NCBI GenBank assembly: GCA_019096155.1
Contig: JAHCVI010000003.1
Location: 1,922,001-1,986,000 of the forward strand
Direction: 5' to 3'
DNA from: Staphylotrichum longicolle
Lineage: Eukaryota; Ascomycota; Sordariomycetes; Sordariales; Chaetomiaceae
Length of the DNA: 64,000 nt
In this document: one piece after another, positions 21,558 through 34,299 of the stretch
How the letters are laid out: each line of letters begins with the position of its first letter
Position numbering within the stretch: position 1 is the first letter of the stretch
The notes under the pieces: model-generated
Seen by the model: only the letters and a program-made list of their open reading frames with translations
Databases searched by the model: none
Told to the model about the DNA's origin: nothing
Position numbers and translations under genes: made by a program

Positions 21558-24500
21558 CTAGCCCCACGTTCCACCGCCGCCACCCGACCTCCCCGCCCTC
21601 CGCTGCGCGCTGAGGCGCCAGTCATCCTCCCCAGCGTACTTGTTGTACAGCGGCTGGATCCTCTCAGCCTGCTTCCTCTTCGACAGTCGATCCGTCGGAG
21701 CGACCTTGAAGAACGTAGGGGCCGCCTCCACCAACCATTTCGGCTCAATAGTTGTCGTGAAATGCATGTACTCGCGCGTCGTGAGCACCAGCGTGTGGTA
21801 GATAACCCACTCAGCCTGTTTGCCAAACAGCGCCGAGCTGGGATGCAGGTAGACCGGGGTGCCCTCGGTCAGCGTCTTATAGCCCTCTTGCGGGTCCTTG
21901 CGGGCCGTGTTGCGGAAGAAGCCGCTGCAGAGGGACTGCCGGATCTTGTCGGTGTCACGGCCGCAGCTGACGATGGGATGTCGGTGCCGCACCATGATCT
22001 TGACGATCTGCTCGCGCACATCCTTGGCCCGGCGCATCGAGCGAGCCTGGATGAAGTTCTCAAAGCACCACGCGTTGGCGTAGCCGTTGTTCTTCCAAGA
22101 GTTGTAAACGTTCAGGAGGGTCAGGTGGTCGCCAGACGGATCGTGGAACTTGGCCTTTTTCTGGTCCGCTTGGTTCTGCTTCTCCTTTGGCCGGTAGAAA
22201 ACCTGGAGGAGGTTGAGCATCGAGACGATGGTGACCATCTCGTCTGAACAGCCTTTGTCGACAGACGCAATCAAGACCTTGGAAAGCGATGGTTCCATGG
22301 GGAAATCGGCCATCTTTCGCCCCAGACGTGTCAACAAGCCTTCGTCATCGAGAGCTGCCAGCGCGTACAGCTCCTCGAGGGCCGTAAGCATAGTGTTGAC
22401 CGGAGGCGGCTTAAACAGAGTCAGCAGCTTGAAGAGGTTCAGCAGACGGGACAACTTACATCCATAAAGTCGAAGCGCAGCAAGTCGTTGATTCCCATGG
22501 CCTTCAACATCAGAATCGTATTGCACAGGTTCTGCCGCTGGATCTCGGGAATTGTTGTCGGGAGCATTTCTGACTGGTATGCAGCCTCCGTGTACAGGCG
22601 AAAGCACTTTCCGGGCCCTGTCCGGCCGGCGCGGCCAGCACGTTGATTCGCCTGCGCCTGCGAAATCGGAGTAACGATCAGGGAGTCCATGCCCAGCTTC
22701 GGGTCGTACGCGTTTTGCTTCACGAAGCCAGGGTCGACAACGTAGTAGATGAAGTCAATCGTGATCGAAGTCTCGGCAATATTGGTGGCAACAACCACTT
22801 TACGGCTGCCAGGTGGTGCGGGCTCGAAAATCTTGCTCTGCATCTCGCTGGGAAGGGCAGAGTAAACCGGCAGGATGATGAGTTCCGGAACGCCTGGTCC
22901 TAGCGCCTTCATCCGTTCGTACAAGATCTCGCAGGCTGTGTCGATTTCTTCTTGGCCTGTTAAGAAGACTAGAATATCGCCCATCGGTTCGCTCAAGTGG
23001 ATTTGCATCACCGTCGTCAACGCCGCGTCGAGGTAGTCCGATTCCCTATGAGAAGTCAGCCAAGTGAAGCATGGCACAAGCGTGGCATACGTACGGTTCT
23101 CGTGAGTAGAGGATCTCGACGGGGAACGTCCGTCCTGGAATGGTAAAGATGGGGCACGAGTTAAAGTACTCGCTGAACTTGTCTGCGTCCAAGGTAGCAC
23201 TCGTGACGATGATCTTGAGGTCGTCTCGTTTCTTGATCGTTTTCTTGAGGAGGGCAAAGAGAACATCCGTGGCGATTGTCCGCTCGTGGGCTTCGTCCAA
23301 CATGATGACCGAATACCGCTTGAGGTCTGGATCTATCAGGATTTCACGTTGCAACCTAGGACATGTCAGTAGCTCCAACTAAGAGCAGCGAGAAGTCTTC
23401 GCTTACATTCCGTCCGTCATGTACTTGATCTTGGTTGCCGGGCTGGTGACGTCCTCGAATCGGATTGTGTATCCCACCTCCTGGCCGAGTTGGCACCCCA
23501 CCTCCTCCGACACACGCTTGGCAACTGAGACCGCAGCCACTCGCCGCGGCTGTGTGCACCCGATTATCCCGTTGTTTGTGAAGCCGGCCTCGGCAAGATA
23601 CTGTGTGAGCTGAGTGGTCTTGCCAGACCCGGTTTCGCCCACCACGATCAGGATCTGGTTCTCTCTGACAGCCTTGATCAGCTGCTCTCGGAACGCAAAC
23701 ACTGGCAACGACTCCCGCTGCTCCTTGATGGTCATATTTGTCCGCCTTCCCAAAGACTGGTCCTTCGCAATAACCTTCTTCCACTCGGGCACCGCATCCG
23801 GAGCGGACTGTGACGCCTGAGCACGCTTCTTCAAGTCGCTGGCAAATTGACGACTTTCGGGGTTTGCCATGGGATCATGCCACTGCGAGGACAAGTCGAC
23901 CTTGGTGTTGTTTTCCTGTGCTTCCGCCTCTTGCTGTCGCAACTCTTTTCTCTCCTTGGCAAGGCTTGCCCCAGCCATCGCAGACCGGTTAAGGGAGCCG
24001 TCAGGGGCTTTGACGACTCGGATAGGCGAGAGCTCCAGTGACTGTTTGGTCTGTCCAGCCAAGAAGGGCGGCTCCTCGTCTCGGATTTCGATATCGATAT
24101 CCTCCTCTAACTCCATCTGGCCGTCTCCTCTGAGGGTAGCGTTGTAGTCCTCCTCAAGGTCCGGGTAATCCGAGGCTTTGACAATGCCGGCGGCAATCAT
24201 CTGGCGAATTTCCCATCGTTCTGGAGAGGTCATCCGCTTCTTCTGGCTTCGGGCGACTGCAGACGCCTGAAACGAGCCGTTTGAGGGGTTGGGCATGCCG
24301 GCCGGCGCTCTCCCCCGGCCACCCAAGGCTTCCATATTGGCACCGGAACCCAACCTCATCTGCGGCGCCAGATCCATACCAGTCTGCTGATCAACGTCCT
24401 TCATCGAAAGCCCTATCCTGTTGCCCTCAATCTTGATAACCTTGACCTTCACATCCTGGCCCCTTGTGACAACGTCAGACGGATGATCGACGCGTTGCCC

Positions 24501-25217
24501 GAATGCCGAGATATGGACCAGCCCATCGATCTTGCCCCTGACACCATGCAAATTCACAAAAGCACCAAAGTCCTTGATGCCCGTGACGTGGCCGTCGTAC
24601 ACCTTGTACAGCTCCGGTGTATCGTCCAGCTCCTGTGGTGGGGGTCGGCGGAAATCGTCATCGTCATCGTATCGGCCGTTCTTTCGTCGTCCTCGCGGCG
24701 GTGACCTGGACCTCGATTGCGACCGCGACCTGGATCGGTATCTTTCCTTCCTCTTCCGCCTGTCGTCGTCTCGGTACCCGTCTGGGGTGCGGCTGCGTTT
24801 CCGGGGGCGTTCCTTGTCGGCACGCTTCGGCTCCAGACCCTCCAGCAATGCCATGGTGTCGTCGATCACCTCCACATCCTTGTCGGGAATGGCCAGCCCC
24901 TTGAACGTCTTGCTCTTTTGCTCCGATGACTGGGTCGGTTTCTCATCGTCCTCCGCAAAATGCGACCCATTCTGCTTTCCTTTGAACTGCGGGTGCATGG
25001 TCTGGACAAGGCGGTCGATGCTCTCTACCAAGCTGGGCGGAAATTCGGCTCCGACAGCAGCCAGCTTGGCCTTGAACTCCTTGAACGACGAGCATTCTAT
25101 GCGCTGAGCGATGACAAACTCGGCCAGTGTCTTTTCGTTGATGCCAAGATGGTTCTGCAACTCCGACGTGACTTTCGACACGAGGGAAAGCAATTCGAGC
25201 GACTCCAAATCGTCCAT
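21558..25217 (-). CDS. PRP22: Pre-mRNA-splicing DEAH-box helicase Prp22 (DHX8), 1169 aa
   Basis: Four exons (25217-23407, 23355-23095, 23045-22460, 22409-21558) total 3510 nt and close in frame. The ATG at 25217 gives MDDLESLELLS, the usual start of Prp22/DHX8. Domains in order: helical N-terminus, an Arg/Ser-rich stretch (about 165-195), an S1 RNA-binding domain (about 203-275, VYDGHVTGIKDFGAFV), then the DEAH helicase core with Walker A GETGSGKT (about 525), DEAH (about 624), SAT, LTGQEEID and QRAGRAGRTGPGKC, followed by the helicase-associated and OB-fold regions. The S1 domain separates Prp22 from Prp2, Prp16 and Prp43. Prp22 uses ATP to release spliced mRNA from the spliceosome in the nucleus. 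The gene is divergent from the UPF0057 gene at 25735. No damage is seen. Confidence 0.95.
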
Positions 25218-25734
25218 GATGTCGGTTTGTCGTGTGAGATGTGGCGGTGGGATGTGGACGGAGAGGGAGGCCAAAAGGCCGAGGTGTAATGTTGCCGATT
25301 CTCCAGTCGAGATTCGAAGTAAGGTATGGAACAAGATCACAAGCGTCCAGCTGCAAGCTCCACGCGCCTTGCACGTTGCCAGTGGATGATCGGATTCTGC
25401 CACGAAATTCCCGACCGCTTTCTAAGACCCACCGAAACGCCTCCTTGCGCTGGTCTGCATAACCCTAACCCAGATCCCTATGCGGGGTGAGCCGGCTGTG
25501 GGCGAGAGTCGTAAGGCACCAGACTCAGACAGGCCAAGCGCAGCCTCCATTACGCAAGCCCCTGGCACCGCCACCCAATCCGACAGGCCGGCGTGACCCA
25601 GCAGGTCCATTGTTGCATCATGGTTCCACGGCCTCTCGAACACCCTTTCAACCTCCTCCAAACAACTCTTTTTGCAGAAACAATCATCGCTATCTCCTCT
25701 TTCCAGCTTGAGTTTTCAAGGTGATTCTGTAGCG
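25218..25734. promoter_or_regulatory. Divergent promoter PRP22 / UPF0057 gene
   Basis: This 517-base spacer lies between two opposite start codons. It includes the 5' leaders of both genes; a pyrimidine-rich tract at about 25670-25710 lies just before the plus-strand start. No further gene is visible. Confidence 0.5.
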
Positions 25735-26432
25735 ATGTGCTCGACCGATATCTTTCTCGGCGTTTTGGCCGTTCTCTTCCCGCCGCTGCCTGGTGAGTGA
25801 CCCCGCGTTTCCCTTGGCCCGTGGTTTGGCTTGTGGTCGATTCGATCGTGACGCTCACGACGCTGGGAGAGCTTCAAACTAACCATCCACCTCCGTCGCA
25901 GTCTGGGTCAAGCGCGGCATCTGCTCCGCAGACTCCATCCTCAACCTCCTCCTCTTCATCCTAGGCTATGTATGTTTCCATTCCAACCCCACCAACCTGC
26001 ACCCCACCACTAACACACTCGCCCTTGCACCAGATCCCCGGCCTCCTCCACGCCTGGTACATCATCGCCAAATACCCCGAGCCGCCCTACGACTACGACT
26101 ACCAGCGCCTCCCACAAGACGCCGAGCACGGACGCATCTACGTCTTCGTCCACGACGGCGGCCACGGCCAGCAACCCCAGGGCTACCAGCAGCAGCAGGG
26201 CGCCCAGGCCAAGCCGCAGGGTCACATCAACTACGGCACCGCCAACCACAACGGAGGTTCCTCCGCCGGCGCCGCACCCCACCAGCAGCACCAGCAGCAC
26301 CAGCAACAACAACACCACCAGCCGCAGGAGCAGGGCACCACCAGCAATGCGGCCGGGCCGAGCGACGGTGCTGCGCCGCCGAGCTATGCCCAGGTTGTCG
26401 CCGGGGACCACAAGGTGCAGAACCACGACTAA
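25735..26432 (+). CDS. UPF0057/PMP3-family small membrane protein with Gln-rich tail (174 aa)
   Basis: Exons 25735-25792, 25902-25969 and 26034-26432 total 525 nt. The first 55 residues are the classic two-helix UPF0057 proteolipid fold: FLGVLAVLFPPLPVWVKRG, then SILNLLLFILGYIPGLLHAWYI, the family that includes yeast Pmp3 and the longer Sna2/Sna4. These hydrophobic proteins sit in the plasma membrane or vacuole and affect membrane potential and stress tolerance. After YPEPPYDYDYQRL the product has a tail of about 115 residues rich in Gln, His, Gly and Pro, coded by CAG/CAC runs. The tail places it with the tailed Sna-type members rather than the 55-residue Pmp3. Branch sites (CTAAC) before both acceptors are clear. 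Confidence 0.88.
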
Positions 26433-27089
26433 ATCCCGGGCCTGTGCTTGCGTGTGTGTTTCAAGACAAGACAGTGGAGGAACGGGAGGGATATGCCTTT
26501 CCTGACATGGGTAGAGATGCGTTGGTAGAGATACAGCGCGAGAGGTATTCACCTTTGGTGGTGATAGCGATCAGGGACTGTGGTTCAGTAAACGATGGGT
26601 ATGTTATGTTTTGGGCCGCAAGGACTCTCGCTGGTCATGTCATGTCTATGGGAAATTCACGGGCTAAGGCGTTGGGTATGCTGGGAGGGCTCGGTGGGCT
26701 GGCTTTTTCCTTGGATGTTGATGGGTCATTGTCGTTGGAACTCGGTTCAATGGGCTAGCAACACCCCACTTCATGCCGATGACCTTTTGAGCGGTTCTTG
26801 TATTGGAATGGGATTATACTTGTTCTTCTGCGAGACTTGACGCCCGTGGGAACACATGTTGAACGGAACACATCGCACCTCCAACACGCAGGTCTGGCAA
26901 ATCGTCGTTTTTTAAACTACGGAGAAGCTGTCTAAGTGCCTTCGTGGGTCACTGCGGCCTCAACAACACAACTCGTGGCTCTTGGAGCCTCCAAACGCCA
27001 CGAAATGTCCCCAACCCCTAACATCCCAATCATCACCGAAACTGGTGACCCTTTCTCAAACCATTGGCCCCAGCAGAAAAACTCCAACC
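26433..27089. other. Convergent 3' region
   Basis: The genes on either side end here from opposite directions. I see only untranslated sequence; the frames in it are short and unsupported. The segment 26990-27130 is a C/A-rich tract on the plus strand, which is the far 3' side of ARB1. Confidence 0.5.
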
Positions 27090-28635
27090 CTAATCGTCTC
27101 CCCCACCAACCGAACCCCCAACCCCGCCATCGTCCCCATCATCCCGGTCATGGACACTCCTCGCGGGGCGCTCATTCGGGACCGGCTCCTTGAAGTTGAA
27201 CATGAGCTCCTGCGGCAGAAACACGTAATAGCTCGGCCGGATGGCCTTGACGTATTTGATGAACTGGAGCCCCATGCTGAGCGTGCACACGCCCACTGTG
27301 AGCTTCATGCCCACCGTCATGAGGCGCAGGATGTCCTCCTCCAGGATGAACTGACTCTCGACGTCGGCCTCGGGCGCAACAGTGGCCGTCGCGGTGTTGT
27401 CCCAGCCGTCGCGGAGGACGATGGGGCGGACTGTGATGGTGCCGCAGGGCTGGATGTCGGGATACTCGGTGAGATGCTCGTTGATGGAGCGGTATTTGGC
27501 ACGGGCGGCGTCGGTGGGGAGGGCGATGGCGAGGATCTCGAAGGTGAGTTCCTCGGCGTTGAGGACGGACCACTCGGTGTTGGGAGGGATGGAGTTGGGG
27601 CCGAGCACAATGGAGATGGTGGCCGCGTGGCTGATTTTGGCGAGCTTAGGGTCAGAGATGGTCTCCATGAAGGTGTAGTCCGAGGAACCCTCGTCGTCCG
27701 TGCAGTGCAACATCCGCAGTGCAGTGTTGAAGTGGCCGGGAGCCATCTCTATCAGCTGTATGATGGCCGGGGTCTCCTCCAGAGCTCGCAGGCACACCTT
27801 TTGAGCGTTCTTGATGTCTTCGGCGTACTCCGGGCACACATCGTGGCGGTCGACATACTTGAGGAAGTTGAGAACGACCTCGACGCCCATCTGGAGCTCG
27901 GCCACGCTCGAGCCAACCATCTTAGGGAGATGCTCGGACCTGATCATGTCAGTGACTGAACGTTTGATAAGGATAGAGAGAAGCTTACACAAACCCCGAT
28001 GCAACGCCAGTAAAGTCGACGTCCCAGTGCTCAGGTGTTTTGGTTGGAGAAGCGCGAGTTGCGGTTTCCGTCGCCGCCGCGCTGGATCACGTCGTCGGCT
28101 GTCATCTCGCGGACCGCACCCTTGGTCGCATCCTCAAGGATGCCATCTTCAATATTCCTGGTGCCTTGAAATTGCCGCACGGTGGCATCAATTCCACCCA
28201 AGACGAGGTATCTGGAGAACAGGACATCGCGCTCCGGGCCCAGCCGCCTACGGGCTCGGAATCGCTGGATGCACTCTTCAATGCGGTCAACAAAGGGGCG
28301 GTGCGCTGGGTAGATGACGTCTTGTTCTTCGTTGTACTCTGCCGGCGTCATCGGCGGGTCACAGTAGTACTCTGAAAAGTGTTGATATTAGACAGTTGGA
28401 ACATTATTCTGGCCGCAGTAAAGCTGTCCGGTCAAGACTCACCCTCAAACCCCGTTCCTCGCTTCTTTGCCCCAGCACTGCGCTTGTTGGGCTTCCTTTT
28501 CTTCTGGCCGTCTTGGGGTTTGTCGGCTTCCACTCGAACTCTTCCATTCTCGTGGTGCTGGGACTGCCCATCAGCTGGTGTAGCCTTCTGCGGCTGGTCG
28601 AACTGAACAATGCTCGAGTCTGGGGTGGAAGCCAT
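27090..28635 (-). CDS. ARB1: Argonaute siRNA chaperone complex subunit Arb1
   Basis: Exons 28635-28443, 28371-27989 and 27939-27090. The N-terminus is basic and low-complexity (KKRKPNKRSAGAKKRG), followed by the family block EEYYCDPPMTPAEYNEE, ERDVLFSRYLVLGGIDA, WDVDFTGVASGFV and SEHLPKMVG, which I recognise as Arb1. In fission yeast Arb1 binds Argonaute with Arb2 and holds duplex siRNA before slicing, supporting heterochromatin; a similar nuclear or perinuclear RNAi role is likely here. The frame changes by one base near 28055, between GNRNSR and TPEHWDVDF, with good protein on both sides, so an indel error or a small lesion is present. The C-terminal tail is Asp/Gly-rich. The last exon is intact to its stop at 27090. 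Confidence 0.85.
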
Positions 28636-30523
28636 TGGATCAAGCCTTCGCTGCTGATGCAAGTGATGAAAGAAAGCAGAATCGCAAAGAACACTGCACG
28701 GTTCTGGAAGTCGATTGCAAGCTTCTTGCTGAAGAATGATGACCCTGCTGGCCGTGGAAAAGGGGAAGAACAGTGAAGGAACGGAAGAGGTTGCAGAAGA
28801 GGAGAACGTGATGAGTTGGCTAGCAAGAGAAAAGAAAAGGTAGGAGAATGGATGGAAACCAACGGCCGGAGATGTTGTTTGACTTCCAGATGTGGCGTAC
28901 TTCCAGCTTGTTTGAAACATGTGCGGTCAGAAACGACAAACAAAATGGTTTGAAGTCCCAAGGGGGTGATGAGAGTTGCTGGAAAGAGCGGGAAGGGGCG
29001 ACGGAATGCCAACACACAGAAACCTCAGTCAAATTGGCACCTGAGTCTCGGAGCTGACTCCATGAATGAACAATTTGAGGACGAAAGATGATCGTGTTTG
29101 CCGGTTTGCTCGACGGTTCCTCAGGCTCGTCATGACAAGCCTTGCTTTTGCGATTGTGGGAAGTGTTTTGTAGCCTCGGGGATGAAGCCAATCTTGAATC
29201 GTGGTTTCCATTTGCACGAACAGTCCCTGAAGCAATAACCATGGTCTGCGCAACATTCTGCTCTTGAACTTGTCGAAGAAATCTCTACGCCAAACCGCCG
29301 CTTGGTAGATCAAAGAGACTTGTCATCAACCCCGACCAAGCCCGTGAGTGCGATATTAAGTTCACGTTGTGCAACCCAAGATTAACAGTCTCTTCCTGCA
29401 GAGAGATGCCGGGTCAACAAGCCGAGAAATCAGAACCGAGTACCCATAACTCCCCACAACGATTGTGAGAGCCGGCAGTAATAGTGAGTGAAGCCATGGA
29501 GAGAGTGGACTGAGTCTTATAGTACAAACAGCAAGCCTCCGGCGGTTTCCTTGGGACCCATAGGGACGGATAAGTATTGCAAGGGGGGGATAAGAGACAG
29601 GGAACAGGACAGTTGGGTAACGACAGCAGTGGAACCCTTACATCACGGCGAGTGTTTAATTCCTCGACGCCTGGAAATGGAGCGTCAACCTCGGTGGGTA
29701 CGAGGTGCTGGAGTTGTGATGCCTCTTCACAAGACACTGATAATGGGTCTCGGTATCTGCGTGGCATGTCAGCGAGGCGCGGCCATGCGCAAAACCAGAT
29801 GCAGTGAGCCTGCATGGGACGGCGTCTCACTTCAGATGGCGAGGTTGATGCTGAAAGGGCCGCTGTGGTTGTGAAACAATGTTGTTTCTCGCTGGGTGTC
29901 ACTGAGAAGGCAACCTCAAGAGCAGGTACACATCCTCCCCTTAACTCCGCCTTGCGACCCGGAAAGTGTTGTCCTCCAACTTGGAAGTCCGTCGCTCAGC
30001 CCGGTTGGATAACGTTAGCGCGCTGAGGCCACCAGCCCCTGGTCTGCTGGGGACCCTGCTGGCCCTTCCCGCAATGCTGCTGATTGGTGAGATATCGGGA
30101 CCCGAGCATCTGGGGCGCTGGCGAAGCGACCCCATTTGCGAATGCGAATGACCCCTCCCAACCCCACCATCGTCAGGAGCGCGCTCCGCCCCGCTGGAGC
30201 GCCAACTCAATCTCATCTCCTCCTCGCGAAGCGATATCGTGGCGCTTCCGCATTGTTTAAAAAAAAATGCCGTCGCCTCCCAGTCAAGAAACACGTTGTT
30301 CTTCTGTTTCAGGTCTCAGTTGACACCTTCCCATCTTTGACGACCAAGTCAAGTCTTGTGGCTCCTACAAATGCAACAGTTGGCAACAATCCAACCCCCA
30401 CCCCTCGCTATAAGAACCCTAGCAACCGCGGAGCGCTCAGGATTTTAAGCTCTCGTCCACACTTGCCTTTTGAAACGGTGACCGTGGCACGACACACTGC
30501 ATTCCCCAGCCCCAACAGAGACC
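28636..30523. other. Long intergenic region upstream of ARB1 and IPK2
   Basis: These 1.9 kb separate two divergent genes, so both promoters are here. Frames of 120-200 codons occur on both strands (for example around 28432-29015 and 29414-29902), but they overlap one another, have no domain and no splice structure, and look like chance. A homopolymer of A occurs near 30261. I see no RNA gene or repeat. Confidence 0.45.
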
Positions 30524-31787
30524 ATGGCCGGCAACAAAGGACTTCCAAACCACGCTGATCTCCAGCCATACAACCACGCGGTTGCGGGACAGTAAGTCCA
30601 CAGCCAGGCGACTGCTGAGGCTGCGCACAAGTGCTGACCGTTTCTGCAGCGATGGGACGCTTTCCGACCCCAATGGCGAGCTCTTCATCAAGCCCTGCGT
30701 GCAGCAGGAGATCGACTTCTACGAAAAGGCCAACCAGCACCATCCCGAGTTCGCGGCCCTGATGCCCGTCTACATCGGCACGCTCTCGCTGAATGACGTG
30801 ACCGACGTCGATTCATTGAACGAGCAGCTGCCCGGGATTTCCGACCACATGAGCCAAGGTTTGAAAGAGGAAGCGGTGTTGCGCGCGAAGGAAGCAGCCA
30901 TCGCTAAAGCAACTGCGGAAACGGCCGAGTCTCCAGTTGACATCGCATGGAAGCCAAACAAGACCCGCAAGATCCCAACCAACAGGTCGGTGGTTCTGCA
31001 GAATAGCACACACGGCTTCAAGAAGCCCAACATTCTCGACGCCAAACTCGGCCGCCGGCTGTGGGCCGACGACGCACCCATGGAGAAGCGGAAGCGTTTC
31101 GATGAGATCACCAAGGTTACCACCAACGGATCACACGGCTTCCGCATCGCGGGCATGCGCGTCTACAAGGGTTCTGACAACCCCGAAGAGCTCGACGCCG
31201 ATGGGTACAGGGTGTACAACAAGGACTATGGCAGGTTCCAGGTCAACAAGGACAATGTCGTCCAGGAGATGCGCAAGTTCATCTTCAACAAGACGGCGGG
31301 CATCGACGCGGATTTGGGACGCGCGGTCGCCCAAGCCTTCCTCGAGGATCTCAAGCGGGTGGAGCATGTCCTCGCCAACTCCGAGACCCGCATGTACTCG
31401 GCCAGCGTTCTCTTCACGTTTGAGGGAGATGGCGAGGCGCTTCGGGCCGCCATTGAGGAGAACAACGCGCTTGTTGATGATGTTGAGCAAGGGACAAAGG
31501 AGCTGGTCAGCGACCTTGACCGGGCCCAGGAGAAGGCGCCCGAAATCGACGTCCAGGCGATCGCTGGCGCCATCGAAGGCGACGTCAAGGTGGTTGAGCT
31601 CATGGGCGATGTCGACTCTGAAAGGGACGAGGAGAACGAGGAGGAGTTGTCCAACATGCCACGCATTTACTCCCTCAAGCTCATCGATTTTGCCCACGCC
31701 GAGTGGGTACCCGGGCAGGGCCCCGATGAGAACAGCCTTTTCGGCGTTCGCAGTCTCATCAAGATCTTTGAGGAGTTTGCGCAGTAG
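30524..31787 (+). CDS. IPK2: Inositol polyphosphate multikinase (Arg82/IPK2 family), 401 aa
   Basis: Exon 1 (30524-30591) and exon 2 (30650-31787) total 1206 nt, joined at a clean GTAAGT...TTTCTGCAG intron with a GCTGAC branch. The inositol-binding signature PNILDAKLGRRLW starts at residue 149, with the PxxxDxKxG pattern (D153, K155, G157). The C-terminal metal-binding motif SLKLIDFAHAEW has its Asp at residue 369. Both are hallmarks of the IPK superfamily; overall length and N-terminus match the fungal multikinase. The enzyme phosphorylates InsP3 to InsP4 and InsP5, feeding phosphate signalling, chromatin control and mRNA export, and acts in nucleus and cytosol. An acidic insert (about 340-360) precedes the last motif. 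The frame is intact. Confidence 0.92.
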
Positions 31788-32484
31788 GGCCTCGAGGTGG
31801 TTTCCCTTATGGCTCGGGATGTGGTGATTCCACTATAACGTTTCACTTAACGACCAGGAAAACGGAGGGTTCATGTGTTCATGACTTTTATGGCCATCAA
31901 GGAGGGTGCTAGATGGTGTGCGGCATTGTCTTTCTTCCTCAATACCCCCGTTGCTGTTTATGCTAGATTTCAGTAAATTTACGCAGAAGCTTGCGGCGCA
32001 ATCAAGATGCATGTGATGAGGTTCCAATGCTTTTCGAGACAAAATCCATGAGACTGTTGTGCTGAGAACGGATGCATGTCCAAACATCCATGGGGCATCA
32101 AGTCTTCATGAACCTACTTGATCATGGTTGGCTTGTGTTCGCTGTTCACATGCTGGTGATCCTTGATGATAATATCGTATTTTACGTGCCCTTCCCAGCA
32201 AAAGTTGACGCGCCCCACTTGCCTGCCGCAACCGTCGCATGCAACACCAAGCTCCAAGCTCCAAGCTCAAGCTTCAAGCTCATCCACAACCCCAATTCTT
32301 GCTACCGCAAACACTCCATTCCACACTGAGCGGCACGCCCAATCTTGCGAAGAGCTCTTACTCCTCAAACCCAATTGTTAGCGTACCCATCAACCTCCGA
32401 TCTACTAGCAACAACGAACCAAAGCATCGTTCAACTTCGGCACGATCCCTTCTGCGACATCTGACACTCGTGTAGATCGTCACA
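31788..32484. other. Spacer between IPK2 and CLP1
   Basis: This holds the IPK2 3' end and the CLP1 promoter and leader, both on the plus strand. A short tandem of CCAAGCT-like heptamers lies at about 32248-32281 (listed separately). No gene is seen. Confidence 0.5.
32248..32281. repeat. Short tandem of CCAAGCT heptamers
   Basis: About five imperfect copies (CCAAGCT, CCAAGCT, CCAAGCT, CAAGCT, TCAAGCT) lie roughly 200 bases upstream of the CLP1 start codon. It may be a simple-sequence tract or a cluster of protein-binding sites; nothing in the sequence decides. Confidence 0.5.
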
Positions 32485-34119
32485 ATGTCAATCCCAGGCC
32501 TAGGCCAGATTGCCCCGACGGTATGCCCTCATTCCAACTCGCCTTCCACACCAGCATCCTAATTTGTACGCCCCACTAACCCGCCTCCCGTCCCGCCCAA
32601 CACAGCAACCCGCAACCTCCTCCACGACCCGCACCATCACCCTCCGCCCCTTCTGGGAGTGGCGCTTCGAGGTGCCGCGCAGCTCCCCGGCCAACAACGC
32701 GACGAACCCGGCCAGCGGCGGCGTGACGGTGCGCCTGCTGTCGGGCACCGCCGAGCGCGACGGCACCGAGCTCGCCCAGAACCACGTCTACACCTTCCCG
32801 CGCAACACGCGCTCCAAGCTGCTGACCTACAACGGCGCCACGCTCGAGGTCACGGGCGAGTGCGCCGTCGACCGCGTCGTCGAGTACGCGCGCCCGGAGG
32901 AGTCGCCCGAGCTGGTGGTGCTGAATCTGCATTTTGCGCTGCAGGACCTGCGGGCTGCTGCTGCTGCTGCTGCGGGGAGCCAGAGGGGGAATGCGAGGAA
33001 CGGGGCGAGGGTGCCCGGGCCGAGGGTCATGGTTTGTGGGGAGAGCGGGGTGGGGAAGACGTCGGTTGTGAGGACGCTCGCGGCGCTGGCGACGAGGGGG
33101 GCCGGGCAGCCGCTGGTGGCGAGCGTGGATCCGAGGGAGGGCTTGCTCGCGCTGCCCGGGACGGTCAGTGCGGCGGTGTTTGGGACGGTGATGGATGTGG
33201 AGGACCCGGCAGGGGGGTTTGGGGTGAGTGGGACGCCGAGTAGCGGGCCGAGTGCGGTGCCTGTGAAGCTGCCGATGGTGTACTACTTTGGGAGGGAGAA
33301 GGTAGATGAAGACGTCCCGCTGTGGAAGGACTTGGTGGGGAAACTGGGCAGCTCGGTGAGAGCCAAGTTTGCCGCGGACGAGACGGTGAGGGAAGCGGGG
33401 TTGGTGCTGGACACGCCAGCGGCGACTATTGCAAAAGCGGACATGGATGTCTTGCTGCATGCCATCAACGAGTTTGCGAGTGAGTTGGATGAAAAACATA
33501 CATGGTCCAAGAAAACTGCTGACTGTTGGCAGTTAATATTGTCGTCGTCCTTGGGTCGGCTGGCATCCACGCCGAGTTGCAGCGCCGGTTGGAGAACGAG
33601 AGGACAGCTCACGGAGAGATCATCACTCTTATCCCCGTGGATAAGGCGGAGGGCGTCGCAGAACGGGATAGGGACTTTATGAAGTTCACTCGGGAAGCGG
33701 CCATCAAGGAGTACTTCTTTGGGGACGCCAAGAGGACTCTGAGCCCATTCACGCAATCGGTCAGTTTCGACGACGTAGCCATCTTCAAGGCTCCTGACGG
33801 TACTACTCCCCATCCAGTCCAGTTGTGGCGAGTGACTAATGGCCCGCCAGATGGGGACTACTACGAGAACCAACCCGCCCTCGAACCTGCCGAAATCTCA
33901 GCCGAGATGTCGCATTGGACTCTCGCCGTCATGAACGCCTCGGTGAACGACCCGCCCGAGACAATCCGACAAGCGCCGGTTATGGGATTCGTGGCCATTG
34001 CTGATGTCGACGAGGACAGGCGGCGACTCAAGATCCTCTCCCCTGTGAGCGGCCGGCTGGGGAACAGGCCGATGGTTTGGGCACGGTGGCCTGAACCGTA
34101 CATCAACTTGCTTGGTTGA
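32485..34119 (+). CDS. CLP1: mRNA cleavage/polyadenylation factor and polynucleotide kinase Clp1, 498 aa
   Basis: Exons 32485-32520, 32606-33479 and 33533-34119 total 1497 nt with matching phases. The N-terminal beta-sandwich (TITLRPFWEWRFEVP, then GTELAQNHVYTF) is typical of Clp1, followed by the P-loop GESGVGKTS at about 157-165, the SVDPREGLLALPGT strand, NIVVVLGSAGIHAEL and the C-terminal domain ending MGFVAIADVDEDRR and RWPEPYINLLG. Clp1 is a subunit of cleavage factor IA with Pcf11 and binds ATP; animal relatives phosphorylate tRNA exons, while the yeast protein has lost catalysis. Whether this one is active cannot be told from sequence. A polyalanine run (seven Ala from GCT repeats at about 32951-32973) and a Gly-rich loop near residue 210 are species-specific inserts. 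The frame is intact. Confidence 0.95.
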
Positions 34120-34299
34120 CTGGTTCCTGCGTGGGGTTGGCTGCATTTTCTGGGCATCGTTAATGCACTTTCAAGCGAGTTGGGCGTCACGGCACACATG
34201 GATTTTGTCCGGTGGGAGATACCCGGATTCGGAGCATCAATTGACATGTACAATTTTGGTTGAGCAAGATGTAATTCAACAGCTTCCTCTACCCTTGCC

